This document shows positions 1 to 9,007 of a DNA stretch of 64,000 nt, piece after piece (position 1 is the stretch's first letter; every line of letters begins with the position of its first letter). A program made the position numbers and the translations under genes. Source of the stretch: an endosymbiont of Galathealinum brachiosum (lineage in GTDB: Bacteria; Pseudomonadota; Gammaproteobacteria; SZUA-229). The stretch is taken from positions 62,001-126,000 of the forward strand of contig QFXC01000003.1 in the NCBI GenBank assembly GCA_003349885.1. The letters run 5' to 3'. Below the pieces are notes generated by a model. It saw only the letters and a list, made by a program, of their open reading frames with translations. It did no database searches and was not told the origin of the DNA.

Positions 1-1
1 T

Positions 2-301
2 AAAAATTTCCCGATTGATTATTTAAAAATTGATGGGGTATTCGTAAAAGACATTATTACTGACCCTATAGATAATGCGATGGTAAAATCCATTAACGAC
101 ATTGGCCACGTATTAGGCCTTAAAACAATTGCAGAGTATGTGGAAGATGAAGAAATACTCAATAGATTAAAAGAATTAGGTGTAGATGAAGCACAGGGAT
201 ATCACATCGCTAAACCACAGCCACTTGATGCATTAGCTGATGCTAATATTGAGAAGCGCAAAAATGAAAAAAATAATGTGGTTACATTGATATCCAGATA
301 A
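2..301 (+). CDS. EAL-domain c-di-GMP phosphodiesterase, C-terminal end (5' end outside window)
   Basis: The reading frame is open from the first bases and ends at TAA 299-301, giving about 99 residues. It shows the last conserved blocks of an EAL domain: YLKIDGVFVKDI, TIAEYVEDEE (usually AEGVE) and AQGYHIAKP. The domain hydrolyses cyclic di-GMP in the cytoplasm when complete. The EAL signature and most metal ligands lie upstream of the window, so activity and any GGDEF, PAS or membrane part cannot be judged. The protein ends about 30 residues after the domain with a Lys/Asn-rich tail, so EAL is the C-terminal domain. Confidence 0.85.
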   Translation, partial: KNFPIDYLKIDGVFVKDIITDPIDNAMVKSINDIGHVLGLKTIAEYVEDEEILNRLKELGVDEAQGYHIAKPQPLDALADANIEKRKNEKNNVVTLISR

Positions 302-422
302 ATTAGCCTACGCTATATATACGAATAGAAAAACATACTAATAATTATAACTTAATGCCCATTAGAGGCTAAATGAATATTACCTGACAAGAATGGATGC
401 GTTGTCGTTGGAGAAATTATTA

Positions 423-2597
423 ATGAAACGCCGTTTACTTACCGCTTCCATATCAAGTTTATTGTTAACGACTGCATTATCTATATCAGCCCAGACTGAA
501 AGTGAAGAAGATGATCTTTATCTGCTTTATGGTGACGATGAGATGATCAGTATTGCTACCGGGTTTTCTCAACCTATTTCTAAAGCTCCGTCAACAGCTA
601 CTGTTATTACAGCCGAAGACATTAAAGCGATGGGGGCACTGACGCTCGAAGAAGCACTCGAATCCGTTCCCGGTTTACATTATTCGTTATCAACCTTAAC
701 TTCACTTGGTCAATATAATATTAGAGGTATAAAAACAAGCATAACGCCTCAGGTTCTTATAATGATGAATGGTTATCGGATATCATCAGATTTATTAAGT
801 GGTGTTTTTTCAGAAAGCTCTAAAATAAATATTAAAAATATTTCTCGAATTGAAGTTATTCGAGGTCCTGGCTCAGCAATTTATGGGGCAGATGCATTCT
901 CTGGTGTGATTAATATTGTTACTAAAAATGCTAATGAGTTAAATGGTTTTAATACTGGTGTTAGAGCGGGCTCTAATGACACAAAAAATGTATGGGCACA
1001 ATATGGTGGAGGGTTCGATAACGGATGGAGCCTGGCAATTAATGTTGAACATGCTCAACAAGGTAAGGACGACAGTCAATTTATTACAAGTGATTTCCAA
1101 TCTAACCTGGATCCAATCCCATTCCTGGCTACATCAGCCTCATTAGCACCTGGTAGTCTGGATTATCGTTATGAGTCAACTACATACAATATTCATTTAG
1201 ACAATGATAATTGGAAAATTGGCCTCGATGGTTGGGTGCAGAGAGATGTAGGGCAGGGTGCTGGTGTTGCTTTAGCTCTTGATTCGAATGGATATGGTGA
1301 ATTTGATCAATATTTATTTTCGGTTGAATATAATAATAAGGATTTGGTGGAAGACTGGGAATTTACTAGTAAGTTGAGTTATCAGAGTGTTGATACACAA
1401 TACAATTTTGATATTTTTCCTTCGGGCGCTAGCTTGTTAATTGGTGCCGATGGTAACGCTTTTTCAGCACCTAACGCGGCTTGCCCTGTAGATCCAGTAT
1501 TTGGTCAAATGTGCGTAGTTCAATTTCCTGATGGTTTTCTCGGTAATCCCGGTAGAAAAAGTACGATACCTCAATTGGATTTAATAGCATTTTATGATGG
1601 GTTGGCTAAACATAATTTTCGTTTTAATGTTGGAGCAAAACAGGAAGAGTTAGTTGCCAATGAATCTAAAAACTTTGGGCCCGGAATAATAGATGGTTTA
1701 ACTCCTGTAATTGATGGGACCTTAACCGATGTTACAGGTGATCAAAGTTCAATATATACCAGTGATGATAAAAGAACTATTAAGTATTTTTCTATGCAGG
1801 ATGTATGGAGTATAGCTGCTGACTGGACATTTACGGCGGGTATTCGCTATGATGATTATTCAGATTTTGGTGGTACTACTAATCCACGATTAGCATTAGT
1901 CTGGAATACCTATGATAATCTAACTTCTAAATTATTATTTGGTAGTGCTTTCAGAGCACCTGCATTTTCTGAATTGAATAATAAAAATAATCCTGTAGCT
2001 ATTGGTAATAGTGACTTAAATCCCGAAACAATTGACACGACTGAACTTGCATTTTCATACCAGCCATTAAGTGGACTTCATACTAATTTGAATATATACC
2101 ATTTCACAACAAAAGATATGATTAGTTATACTGGTCCAGGAAACATTGCAGAAAATGCCAATAGTTTAGAAGGCAAAGGTTTTGAGTTAGATGCGGACTG
2201 GAAAATAAATAAACAATGGCGTTTATTAGGTAATTTCGCATATCAAAGTACTAAAGATGATGTGACTGATGTTCAAGGTGCATTTACACCACAACGTCAA
2301 CTGTATGTGGATTTACGTTGGAAGTTTCTGTCTGACTGGGAGTTGTCAAGCCAGCTCAATTGGGTAGGTGATAGAGAAAGAGAGCTTACCGATGTCAGGG
2401 AAAGCATTGATGATTATACACTGGTTAATTTAACACTTAGAAGAAGAAATATTGCTGATAATATTGAAGCGGCAATTACTATTAATAATGTTTTTGATGA
2501 AGATGCTAGTGAGCCAACAAGTGAAAACACAATATCTGATGATTTTCCATTAAACGAACAAAGAATTTATTTTGAATTAAGTTACCATATAAATTAA
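423..2597 (+). CDS. TonB-dependent outer-membrane receptor
   Basis: Energised outer-membrane receptor for a scarce ligand such as a metal chelate or vitamin. I chose ATG 423 because GGAGA at 410-414 lies 8 bases upstream and the protein then starts with a normal signal peptide (MKRRLLTASIS, then a hydrophobic run to ISAQ). An in-frame ATG at 393 would add ten residues before it. After an acidic stretch and a short TonB-box-like segment (DEMISIATGF), the plug follows with VITAEDIKAMGALTLEEALE, then NIRG and VEVIRGPGSAIYGADAFSGVINI-type blocks. The remaining ~500 residues are amphipathic strands typical of the 22-strand barrel. Length of 724 aa is normal. It is followed after 45 bases by two citrate-synthase-like genes, which suggests that its ligand is linked to them. 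No Fur box or cobalamin riboswitch was recognised upstream. Confidence 0.9.
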   Translation: MKRRLLTASISSLLLTTALSISAQTESEEDDLYLLYGDDEMISIATGFSQPISKAPSTATVITAEDIKAMGALTLEEALESVPGLHYSLSTLTSLGQYNIRGIKTSITPQVLIMMNGYRISSDLLSGVFSESSKINIKNISRIEVIRGPGSAIYGADAFSGVINIVTKNANELNGFNTGVRAGSNDTKNVWAQYGGGFDNGWSLAINVEHAQQGKDDSQFITSDFQSNLDPIPFLATSASLAPGSLDYRYESTTYNIHLDNDNWKIGLDGWVQRDVGQGAGVALALDSNGYGEFDQYLFSVEYNNKDLVEDWEFTSKLSYQSVDTQYNFDIFPSGASLLIGADGNAFSAPNAACPVDPVFGQMCVVQFPDGFLGNPGRKSTIPQLDLIAFYDGLAKHNFRFNVGAKQEELVANESKNFGPGIIDGLTPVIDGTLTDVTGDQSSIYTSDDKRTIKYFSMQDVWSIAADWTFTAGIRYDDYSDFGGTTNPRLALVWNTYDNLTSKLLFGSAFRAPAFSELNNKNNPVAIGNSDLNPETIDTTELAFSYQPLSGLHTNLNIYHFTTKDMISYTGPGNIAENANSLEGKGFELDADWKINKQWRLLGNFAYQSTKDDVTDVQGAFTPQRQLYVDLRWKFLSDWELSSQLNWVGDRERELTDVRESIDDYTLVNLTLRRRNIADNIEAAITINNVFDEDASEPTSENTISDDFPLNEQRIYFELSYHIN

Positions 2598-2642
2598 TAA
2601 AAAATATTACTACAGCTAATTAGAGTAAACTGATAAAATTTT

Positions 2643-3446
2643 ATGGATAAAAAATCAGAAAAAAATCATGTTTATTCGCATAAAACAAATACAAGTATCT
2701 GGCATGAAGAGGCTGGCGTAGGCAATCCGTACGCAGTTGAAACATGCAGGTTGCATGGATATGATTTATTTGATTTATTAAAGTCGGCAAAGTTTGTTGA
2801 CACCCTGTTTTTACTATTCACGGCAGAATTACCAACCCCTGAACAATCCCGGTTATTAGAAACACTCATGATCTTTCTGATTAACCCTGGCCCAAGACAT
2901 AATGCCACTAGAGCAGCAATGAATGCAGGTGTAAGTAAGGCTGACCATGCACATATATTACCAATTGGTTTGATGGCACTGGGAGGGGAGCATCTGGGTT
3001 CTACGGAAGTCGAGCAATCAATTAACTTTTTTAATAGTAAAATTAACTTAGATCCTGAAGAGGTAGGTGACCAATTATTAAGTTCAGTTAATTTTTTAGA
3101 AGCTGGTGATAACCATATTGCTCCTGGATTTGGTTCAAGGTTTAATAGTATTGATAGTGTTGCAGAAAAAGCAGCTAAACATTTGGTCTTGCTGCCAGGT
3201 GCTGGTCATTCTCTAAAGTGGGGAAATCTATTTACTGATAAAATTTCTGGCGAAGGATTTAGCTGGTTAAATACAGGGGTTGCTGCCGCTGTATTTAATG
3301 ATCTGGGCATAGGTGCAAGAGAGGGTGCCGGTTTATTTCAGTTAATGAGCGCGCCTGGATTACTTGCACATGGTTTAGAGCAAACACATAAACCTATTAC
3401 TGCAATGCCTATGTTACAGGATGAAGACTATGTCATTGAAAAATAA
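2643..3446 (+). CDS. Citrate synthase / citryl-CoA lyase-like protein, first of a pair
   Basis: A 267 aa protein with the small citrate-synthase fold seen in citryl-CoA-lyase-like proteins. Family blocks visible are FLLFTAELPTPEQSRLLETL, GPRHNATRAAMNAG, ALGGEHLGS (position of the first active-site His), PGFGSRF (family PGFGHR) and a C-terminal segment ending APGLLAHGLEQT (family pGLiAHalEe). The second catalytic His of the GHR block is replaced by Ser, and the Asp of the family NVDGAIAA block is missing (NTGVAAAV). It may therefore be a non-catalytic or altered-specificity subunit. Its 3' end overlaps the next gene, a second and different member of the same fold, so a heteromer is likely. Reaction and substrate are unknown. 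Confidence 0.65.
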   Translation: MDKKSEKNHVYSHKTNTSIWHEEAGVGNPYAVETCRLHGYDLFDLLKSAKFVDTLFLLFTAELPTPEQSRLLETLMIFLINPGPRHNATRAAMNAGVSKADHAHILPIGLMALGGEHLGSTEVEQSINFFNSKINLDPEEVGDQLLSSVNFLEAGDNHIAPGFGSRFNSIDSVAEKAAKHLVLLPGAGHSLKWGNLFTDKISGEGFSWLNTGVAAAVFNDLGIGAREGAGLFQLMSAPGLLAHGLEQTHKPITAMPMLQDEDYVIEK

Positions 3447-4269
3447 AATGATAAATGTGAGTTACTGGGATGAACGCAGGGGTAAAATATTTAGCTCTGC
3501 TGGTGGCTGGAAGGGAGGGGTAGATGCATATAGTCATGGCCATTCTATTATGGATGAACTGCTTGGCCATGCATCTTACATGCAGATGATTATATTGAAT
3601 GCTACAGGTAAACTTGTAGATGAAAATTTATCTAAATGGCTTGAAGGTAATTTTATTGGTATGAGTTATCCTGATCCGCGTATCTGGTGTAATCAGGTAG
3701 GGGCTTTATGTGGCTCATCTCGTACTTCTGTTACTGCTGCTACAGTGGCAGGAACTCTTGCTGCAGACTCTCGAGCATATGGTGGAAGTAAAACCTCCCT
3801 TCAGGGCATTCAATTTATACAAGATGCTTTGAAAGAGTATAAAGAGGGGAGTAGTGTTGAGACGATAGTTTCTAATTGCAAAATGAATAGAAATAATCGA
3901 CCCGTAATAACAGGTTTTGCTCGGCCAGTTGATAAGAAAGATGAAAGAATAAAACCCCATGAAGATATGACTTCTAAACTGGGCTTTGCAGTAGGTGAAC
4001 ATTTGTCTCTTGCATATGAAATAGGACTTTATCTGGAAGAGAAATATAATTTGGGTATTAATATTGGTGGTTATACATCTGCATTCCTGTCTGATCAGGG
4101 TTTTACTGCAGAGGAGGTTTATCAAATAAAATCAATGGTTGTTGCAAGTGGTGTTACCGCATGTTTTATTGATGCTAAAAATAAAATTCCTGATTCTTTT
4201 TTGCCATTACGATGTGATGATATTGAATATAATGGCCATGCCCCGCGTGATTTACCGCGATTAAAATAA
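3430..4269 (+). CDS. Citrate synthase-like protein, second of a pair
   Basis: A 279 aa protein distantly related to citrate synthase. Recognisable blocks are MSYPDPRIWCNQVGALCGSS, AADSRAYGGSK in place of the first His block, ITGFARPVDKKDERI in place of PGFGH...DPR, and NIGGYTSAFLSDQGF near the C-terminus. The catalytic His residues at both usual places are absent. Start ATG 3430 is preferred because ACAGG at 3416-3420 is 9 bases upstream. ATG 3421 is also in frame. It overlaps the preceding gene by 17 bases, which suggests translational coupling and a 1:1 complex. It is followed 27 bases later by the asparagine-synthetase-like gene. Function is unknown beyond the fold. Confidence 0.6.
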   Translation: MSLKNKMINVSYWDERRGKIFSSAGGWKGGVDAYSHGHSIMDELLGHASYMQMIILNATGKLVDENLSKWLEGNFIGMSYPDPRIWCNQVGALCGSSRTSVTAATVAGTLAADSRAYGGSKTSLQGIQFIQDALKEYKEGSSVETIVSNCKMNRNNRPVITGFARPVDKKDERIKPHEDMTSKLGFAVGEHLSLAYEIGLYLEEKYNLGINIGGYTSAFLSDQGFTAEEVYQIKSMVVASGVTACFIDAKNKIPDSFLPLRCDDIEYNGHAPRDLPRLK

Positions 4270-4296
4270 CAGCTCACTAATACAAGAGATAAAAAA

Positions 4297-6210
4297 ATGT
4301 GCGGCATTCTAAGTATATTTTCTACCAATCATGGAATCAGTGAAGAATCTGTTAAAGCAGGTTTAGATACCTTATATCACCGGGGGCCAGATCATCAAAG
4401 CTTCTGGATGTCTAATGATAAGCGAGTCGCTTTAGGTCACACTCGACTTAGCATTATTGATTTAAACACGGGTGATCAACCCATTTCAAATAGTTCAAAT
4501 ACCGTGCATCTGGTTGCAAATGGTGAATTTTATGACTTTGAGGAAATTCGTGACGATTTAATTAAAAAGGGTCATATTTTTAAAACTAAATCTGATAGTG
4601 AAATTGCTCTTCATTTATATCATGAGTATGGTACTTCATGTTTAAGTCATCTTCGTGGTGAGTTTGCTTTCTGTATATGGGATTCAAATAATCAGCAATT
4701 TTTTGCCGCACGCGATCGTTTTGGTATAAAGCCACTATTTTATGCGCAACACAATGGAAAGATTTATTTTGCATCTGAAATAAAGGCGTTACTTTCTGCA
4801 GGTGTACCAGCTATCTGGGATGAAGATGCATATGTTAGTAGAGCTTTCTTTTTTAGAGATCGAACATTATTCAAAAATATCCATCAAGTGCCTCCCGGAC
4901 ATTTTCTGATTGCTACCAATGGAGGCATTAGAATAATTAAATACTGGGATTTTGATTATTGTAAAACGGATAAATATACTCATTCAACAGATGAAAAAGA
5001 AATTATTGAAGATATTAAAGAAGAGTTAAATAATTCTGTAAAAACACGCTTACGTGCAGATGTACCAGTTGGTGTATATCTAAGTGGCGGGATCGATTCA
5101 TGTGCTGTAATTGGTATGGCAGCAGAGCATCACAATCAGCCAATAGATGCATTTACCATTTCTTTTGATAATAAAGATTATGATGAAACTGACCTGGCTA
5201 GAGAAATGGCTGATAGAGTAGATGCTAAATTTAATTCTATAGCCGTTAATCAATTAGATTTAGCTGATAATTTTTCTGATGCAATTTGGCATAGTGAGGC
5301 GCTTTGTCTTAACTCACATGGTGTTGCTAAATATCTATTAAGTAAAGCCGTTAGTGAACAGGGTTTTAAAGTTGTACTTACGGGTGAAGGATCTGATGAA
5401 ATATTCGGGGGATATTCCGCCTTTAGAAGTGACATGCTTTTATATAATTCAGAAAATCAGGATAAAACTATTACTCAGAAATTATTAAATGAATTAAAAG
5501 AACGGAATAAAGTGTCATCTGGTTTGCTTTTAGCTGTTGGTAAACCTGAAAATGTTGAGTTCATAAATAAAATGCTTGGTTTTGAACCTGCCTGGTTAAT
5601 GCCATTGGCTGAAAGTATTGATCGACTAAAAGGCCTTTATAACTTAAGTACTCGTACAAATATGGGTAGTCTTCATCCAATTCATCAATTTCTATCTCAT
5701 ACAGATGTTACGAATCAAATACATGGAATAGAACCAGTACATGCTTCCATGTACTTATTATCAAAATCTGCTTTATGTAATTATGTGTTTCCTACATTAG
5801 GCGATAGAATGGAAATGGCACACTCTTTAGAGGGAAGGCTCCCTTTAATTGATCATAAAGTAGTTGAAAAAGTTACACAGCTACCGGTGTCTCTTAAGAT
5901 AAAAGGAATCACTGAAAAATATATTTTAAGAGAAGCAACGAAGCCATATTTAATTGATAAGGTTTATAATCGGGAAAAACATCCGTTTCTTGCTCCTCCT
6001 TCTATATTAGATCCTGAAGATAAATTACATCAATTAGTACAGGATACATTGAGAGGGCCATTGTTAAAAAGTTTGCCCTTTTTTGATCAAAGGAAGATTA
6101 TCAAGTACCTTGATGATCTTCCTAAGCTAGATAATAATATGAAAATCGGTGCTGAGGCTTTGTTGATGGAATTACTAAGTTTATGCATGCTTCAAAAACA
6201 CTTTCATTAG
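4297..6210 (+). CDS. asnB: Glutamine-hydrolysing asparagine synthetase-like amidotransferase
   Basis: Two-domain AsnB-type enzyme, 637 aa. The N-terminal class II glutaminase starts MCGIL with nucleophile Cys2, and carries TRLSIIDL near residue 50, NGEFYD near 75 and SDSE near 100. The C-terminal synthetase has the ATP-pyrophosphatase loop SGGIDS (263-268) and the GEGSDEIFGGY block. Both half-reactions therefore look intact: ammonia from glutamine, and adenylation of a carboxylate to give an amide. Start has AAGAGAT 5' of ATG with a short spacer. Housekeeping asparagine synthesis is one possibility, but AsnB homologues also make amide bonds in secondary metabolism. Its position behind two citrate-synthase-like genes favours a dedicated role, and this is inference. 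Confidence 0.85.
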   Translation: MCGILSIFSTNHGISEESVKAGLDTLYHRGPDHQSFWMSNDKRVALGHTRLSIIDLNTGDQPISNSSNTVHLVANGEFYDFEEIRDDLIKKGHIFKTKSDSEIALHLYHEYGTSCLSHLRGEFAFCIWDSNNQQFFAARDRFGIKPLFYAQHNGKIYFASEIKALLSAGVPAIWDEDAYVSRAFFFRDRTLFKNIHQVPPGHFLIATNGGIRIIKYWDFDYCKTDKYTHSTDEKEIIEDIKEELNNSVKTRLRADVPVGVYLSGGIDSCAVIGMAAEHHNQPIDAFTISFDNKDYDETDLAREMADRVDAKFNSIAVNQLDLADNFSDAIWHSEALCLNSHGVAKYLLSKAVSEQGFKVVLTGEGSDEIFGGYSAFRSDMLLYNSENQDKTITQKLLNELKERNKVSSGLLLAVGKPENVEFINKMLGFEPAWLMPLAESIDRLKGLYNLSTRTNMGSLHPIHQFLSHTDVTNQIHGIEPVHASMYLLSKSALCNYVFPTLGDRMEMAHSLEGRLPLIDHKVVEKVTQLPVSLKIKGITEKYILREATKPYLIDKVYNREKHPFLAPPSILDPEDKLHQLVQDTLRGPLLKSLPFFDQRKIIKYLDDLPKLDNNMKIGAEALLMELLSLCMLQKHFH

Positions 6211-6244
6211 TTTATGACTTATTCAAATAAGCTTACCATAACAG

Positions 6245-8110
6245 TTAATCTTCAATTGAATCATCACCCCGTCGCGAACCATTCCGACGATCCAGTACTT
6301 TCATTCTCGAGCCCATCGGCGGCACTTCTTCACCATCTATATACACATCTAACAGTGTAGGGCCATTTGAATTGCATATGGCATTAAAATCAAGATTCGA
6401 GAAATCTTCAGGTGTCTTAATAGTAAATGCCTGTGCCCCCATTGCTTGCGCAACAGCTGCATAATTAACGACAGGTAAATCAAAACCAATCGGTTCACCG
6501 CCACCTAATTTCTGACCGTGTTTTACCATGCCTAATGTATTGTCATTTAATACAACATAGATGACAGGTAAACTGTGTTGCACGGTAACAGTCAGTTCCT
6601 GGCCGCTCATCAGGAAACTGCCATCACCAGTAATGCAAACGACAGGTTCATCGGGTGCACCAAATGCGGTGCCTACAGATGCACCTACCGCCCAGGCCAT
6701 GGCACCAAAGCCTAATGCAATACGGTAGTTTCCGGCCTGCTTTGGGTGTAGGTAATGAGTCGCCCAGGCCCAGCTATTTCCCGCATCAACAACGAAACGT
6801 GTGTTTTCAGGAAATCCTTTTACTAACTCTCCCATTAAACGTTGAGGTTTTATTGGTGTGTCATTAAGTAAATACGCTTCGGGTTTATCTACTTTAATAT
6901 GTGCAGGAGCACAGGTAATAATATTATCTCCATTTAACCCCCGAATAATATTATGAATTTCCTGGGGTTTAACTGTTTCAAGTCGGTGAATTAAAGTGGC
7001 AAAAATCTGTATTAAATTAATAAAGACTGTATGTAAGTGTCCGTATACATGTAGACGCGCCATGGGGGATCGAGCAAAGTTCTCTGCGGTTTCTTCTATA
7101 TGAATAAGTTTATTATTCATTAAAGCGTCCTTGTCCCAGCCACCAGTAGATATTTCACCCAGACTCGTTCCAACAGCCAGTACGATGTCTACCTCAGGAT
7201 CAAGTAATGTATCCCTGGCAGTATCATGACCGGCAAAACCGAATACACCCTGATTTAGTGGATGGTATGCATCAACACAGCCTTTACCACTAGCAGTGGT
7301 TACAAAAGGTACACCTGCCATTTCAGCAAATTTCATAATCGCAGGCATGGCTTCAGCACTACCACCGCCTAAAAATAAAACAATTTTTTTAGCATCTATC
7401 AGGGTTTCACAAAGTGCATCCATACTTTCGTCATCCATGATTTCCGGATTACGTAACAGGTTGCAAAGTTTGAATGTAGAGTTGCCATCCCAGCTGCAGC
7501 TTAAAACATCCATAGGAATACTAATATGCACTGGACCCTGAGGTTCATGAAATGCCGATATTAATGCAGTAAATAACTTACCCTCTAATTGACTAGGGTG
7601 AGAAATCATGGTGTTGTAATTGGTGAAGTTTTCAAACATGGCAACCGTATCTATGCCATCACTTGAAGATTCCTGCAAACCGCGTTTTCCAAAGTTGGGC
7701 AAGGCCGTTTGTGCAGTGATAACCAGCATCGGAATACGATCGGCATAAGCAGACGCAACACCGGTAATTAAATTGGTTGTGCCGGGCCCGGTGGTGCCAC
7801 AACAGACACCTAACTGGCCTGTTTCACGGGCGTAACCATCTGCCATAAAAGCAGCACCGGCTTCGTGTCGTGCTACAACAGATTTAACGGTTAAATGTCC
7901 GTCTTCTTCAGGTTCTCTTGCAGACCTTGCAAGTGCATTATATAGCGGCTCTATTGCGCCACCAGGTACACCAAAAATGTATTCAGCTTTAATTGAAGAT
8001 AAATACGCCAGTATTAGATCAGCCAGTGTTTTTCCGGTATGAATTGAATCTCCCTGATTACCATCACTTTCTGAACTAGTCTGGCTCATTGTTGTTATTT
8101 TTTGAGACAT
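6245..8110 (-). CDS. Thiamine-diphosphate enzyme, acetolactate synthase large-subunit type
   Basis: A 621 aa protein of the acetolactate synthase/pyruvate oxidase superfamily: N-terminal pyrimidine-binding domain with catalytic Glu83 (ARHEAGAAFMADGYAR), central domain, and C-terminal ThDP domain with the G-D-G motif at 495-497 and the closing NDN at 522-524. GGGGAGGAA precedes ATG 8110 with good spacing. The ~25-residue Ser/Gly/Asp-rich N-terminal extension and a hydrophilic C-terminal tail (DRRNGSRRGDDS) are unusual for IlvB. No small regulatory subunit gene (ilvN) or other ilv gene is next to it, so a specialised decarboxylase or carboligase is as likely as branched-chain amino acid synthesis. 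It is convergent with the asparagine-synthetase-like gene (34-base gap). Confidence 0.75.
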   Translation of the reverse strand: MSQKITTMSQTSSESDGNQGDSIHTGKTLADLILAYLSSIKAEYIFGVPGGAIEPLYNALARSAREPEEDGHLTVKSVVARHEAGAAFMADGYARETGQLGVCCGTTGPGTTNLITGVASAYADRIPMLVITAQTALPNFGKRGLQESSSDGIDTVAMFENFTNYNTMISHPSQLEGKLFTALISAFHEPQGPVHISIPMDVLSCSWDGNSTFKLCNLLRNPEIMDDESMDALCETLIDAKKIVLFLGGGSAEAMPAIMKFAEMAGVPFVTTASGKGCVDAYHPLNQGVFGFAGHDTARDTLLDPEVDIVLAVGTSLGEISTGGWDKDALMNNKLIHIEETAENFARSPMARLHVYGHLHTVFINLIQIFATLIHRLETVKPQEIHNIIRGLNGDNIITCAPAHIKVDKPEAYLLNDTPIKPQRLMGELVKGFPENTRFVVDAGNSWAWATHYLHPKQAGNYRIALGFGAMAWAVGASVGTAFGAPDEPVVCITGDGSFLMSGQELTVTVQHSLPVIYVVLNDNTLGMVKHGQKLGGGEPIGFDLPVVNYAAVAQAMGAQAFTIKTPEDFSNLDFNAICNSNGPTLLDVYIDGEEVPPMGSRMKVLDRRNGSRRGDDSIED

Positions 8111-8290
8111 TACTAATTCCTCCCCTGAATGAATATAGTCTATTAGCGCGATAACTTCATGTGAATTCTATTATTTGTGACCTGTATGGCATATATATTT
8201 ATTTGCAATTTATCTACTGTTCAACTAATAGAGATAAGGCGTATTTTTATTTATAAACTGCGCTAAATGAAAAAATAAATGGAGATAAAA

Positions 8291-8944
8291 ATGAAAAATA
8301 TAAAAAACAAAGTGACGAAGACTGGATTTTCTATTGTTGCATTAATTACATCTAATATGGTGTTGGCAGGTCATTCTCAAACCGAACCGGTTGAGTATTT
8401 AATTGATTTTAAAATTAGCGGACAATTTACTGGCTTCACCCCCGAAGGATTACCTGTTTATACAATTAATGGCCCGGGTTTTGCGCCGTTATGGATTGCA
8501 GGATCAGGGGAGGTTACAGACTATACTCCCCATTGGCGCAAAACAGCTGATTTGGAGAATGGACAGATTACGTTTTCCGGGCAACCAACAGACCCGGTAA
8601 TTCGATTTAGCTGTTTAACCGGTAGTTGTAATTTAAATTTAAAAGATGGTGCGGTATTAACATCTGATGCGGGTGTGCCTTTAGAAGGGCGTGCGATTAA
8701 TATGTGGGGGCCGGTTGTAAATAGTCCTGATTTTGATCCGGTTGCGGGTATTAACCCGATTCGAATTATGGGCTGTGGTGGTTTAAAAGAAATAGCCGGT
8801 GAAGGTAAAGCTGCAGGGATGGTTGGTTCCATCTGTTTTAACGGTGTACTTAATTTTAATCAGAATGACCCAAGTCAGTTAACCGGGTCTTCCAAGTGCA
8901 CGATTACTTTACATACGCCGGCGGATCCTTCGATTATTCCTTAA
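8291..8944 (+). CDS. Exported protein of unknown function
   Basis: A 217 aa protein. ATG 8291 is chosen because GGAGA at 8281-8285 lies just upstream, although an ATG at 8279 is in frame. The N-terminus is a clear signal peptide (basic MKNIKNKVTK, hydrophobic core, VLAG) with likely cleavage before HSQTEP. The mature part is Gly/Pro-rich with one pair SCLTGSC and further single Cys in GCGG, SICF and SKCT, so disulfides in the periplasm are plausible. It contains no membrane segment after the signal and no domain I recognise. It stands alone: the preceding gene is divergent and a hairpin follows the stop. Confidence 0.75.
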   Translation: MKNIKNKVTKTGFSIVALITSNMVLAGHSQTEPVEYLIDFKISGQFTGFTPEGLPVYTINGPGFAPLWIAGSGEVTDYTPHWRKTADLENGQITFSGQPTDPVIRFSCLTGSCNLNLKDGAVLTSDAGVPLEGRAINMWGPVVNSPDFDPVAGINPIRIMGCGGLKEIAGEGKAAGMVGSICFNGVLNFNQNDPSQLTGSSKCTITLHTPADPSIIP

Positions 8945-8958
8945 AGTATAGCCAGTTT

Positions 8959-8992
8959 GCTCACACAAAATTATTTCTAATTTTGTGTGAGC
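8959..8992. terminator. Perfect inverted repeat between convergent genes, probable bidirectional terminator
   Basis: A 15-bp perfect stem (8959-8973 with 8978-8992) with a 4-base loop. It lies 15 bases after the stop of the exported-protein gene and 15 bases before the end of the convergent haemoglobin gene. The stem itself contains AAAATTA/TAATTTT, but no separate T-run follows in either direction, so termination is likely rather than certain. Confidence 0.55.
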
Positions 8993-9007
8993 ACAAAGGA
9001 TGCTGCG

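Noticed and set aside
302..422. Fur box or cobalamin riboswitch before the TonB receptor
   Set aside because: The 121-base leader is AT-rich but shows no acceptable 19-base Fur palindrome and is too short for a cobalamin riboswitch.
3715..4125. 136-codon antisense open frame within the second citrate-synthase-like gene
   Set aside because: It is Cys/Ile/Phe-rich with no domain and lies fully opposite a well-supported gene.
2643..4269. The two citrate-synthase-like genes as one gene split by a frameshift
   Set aside because: Each product has its own complete set of fold blocks (both have a PGFG/TGFA-type segment and a final helix region), so they are two paralogues, not halves.
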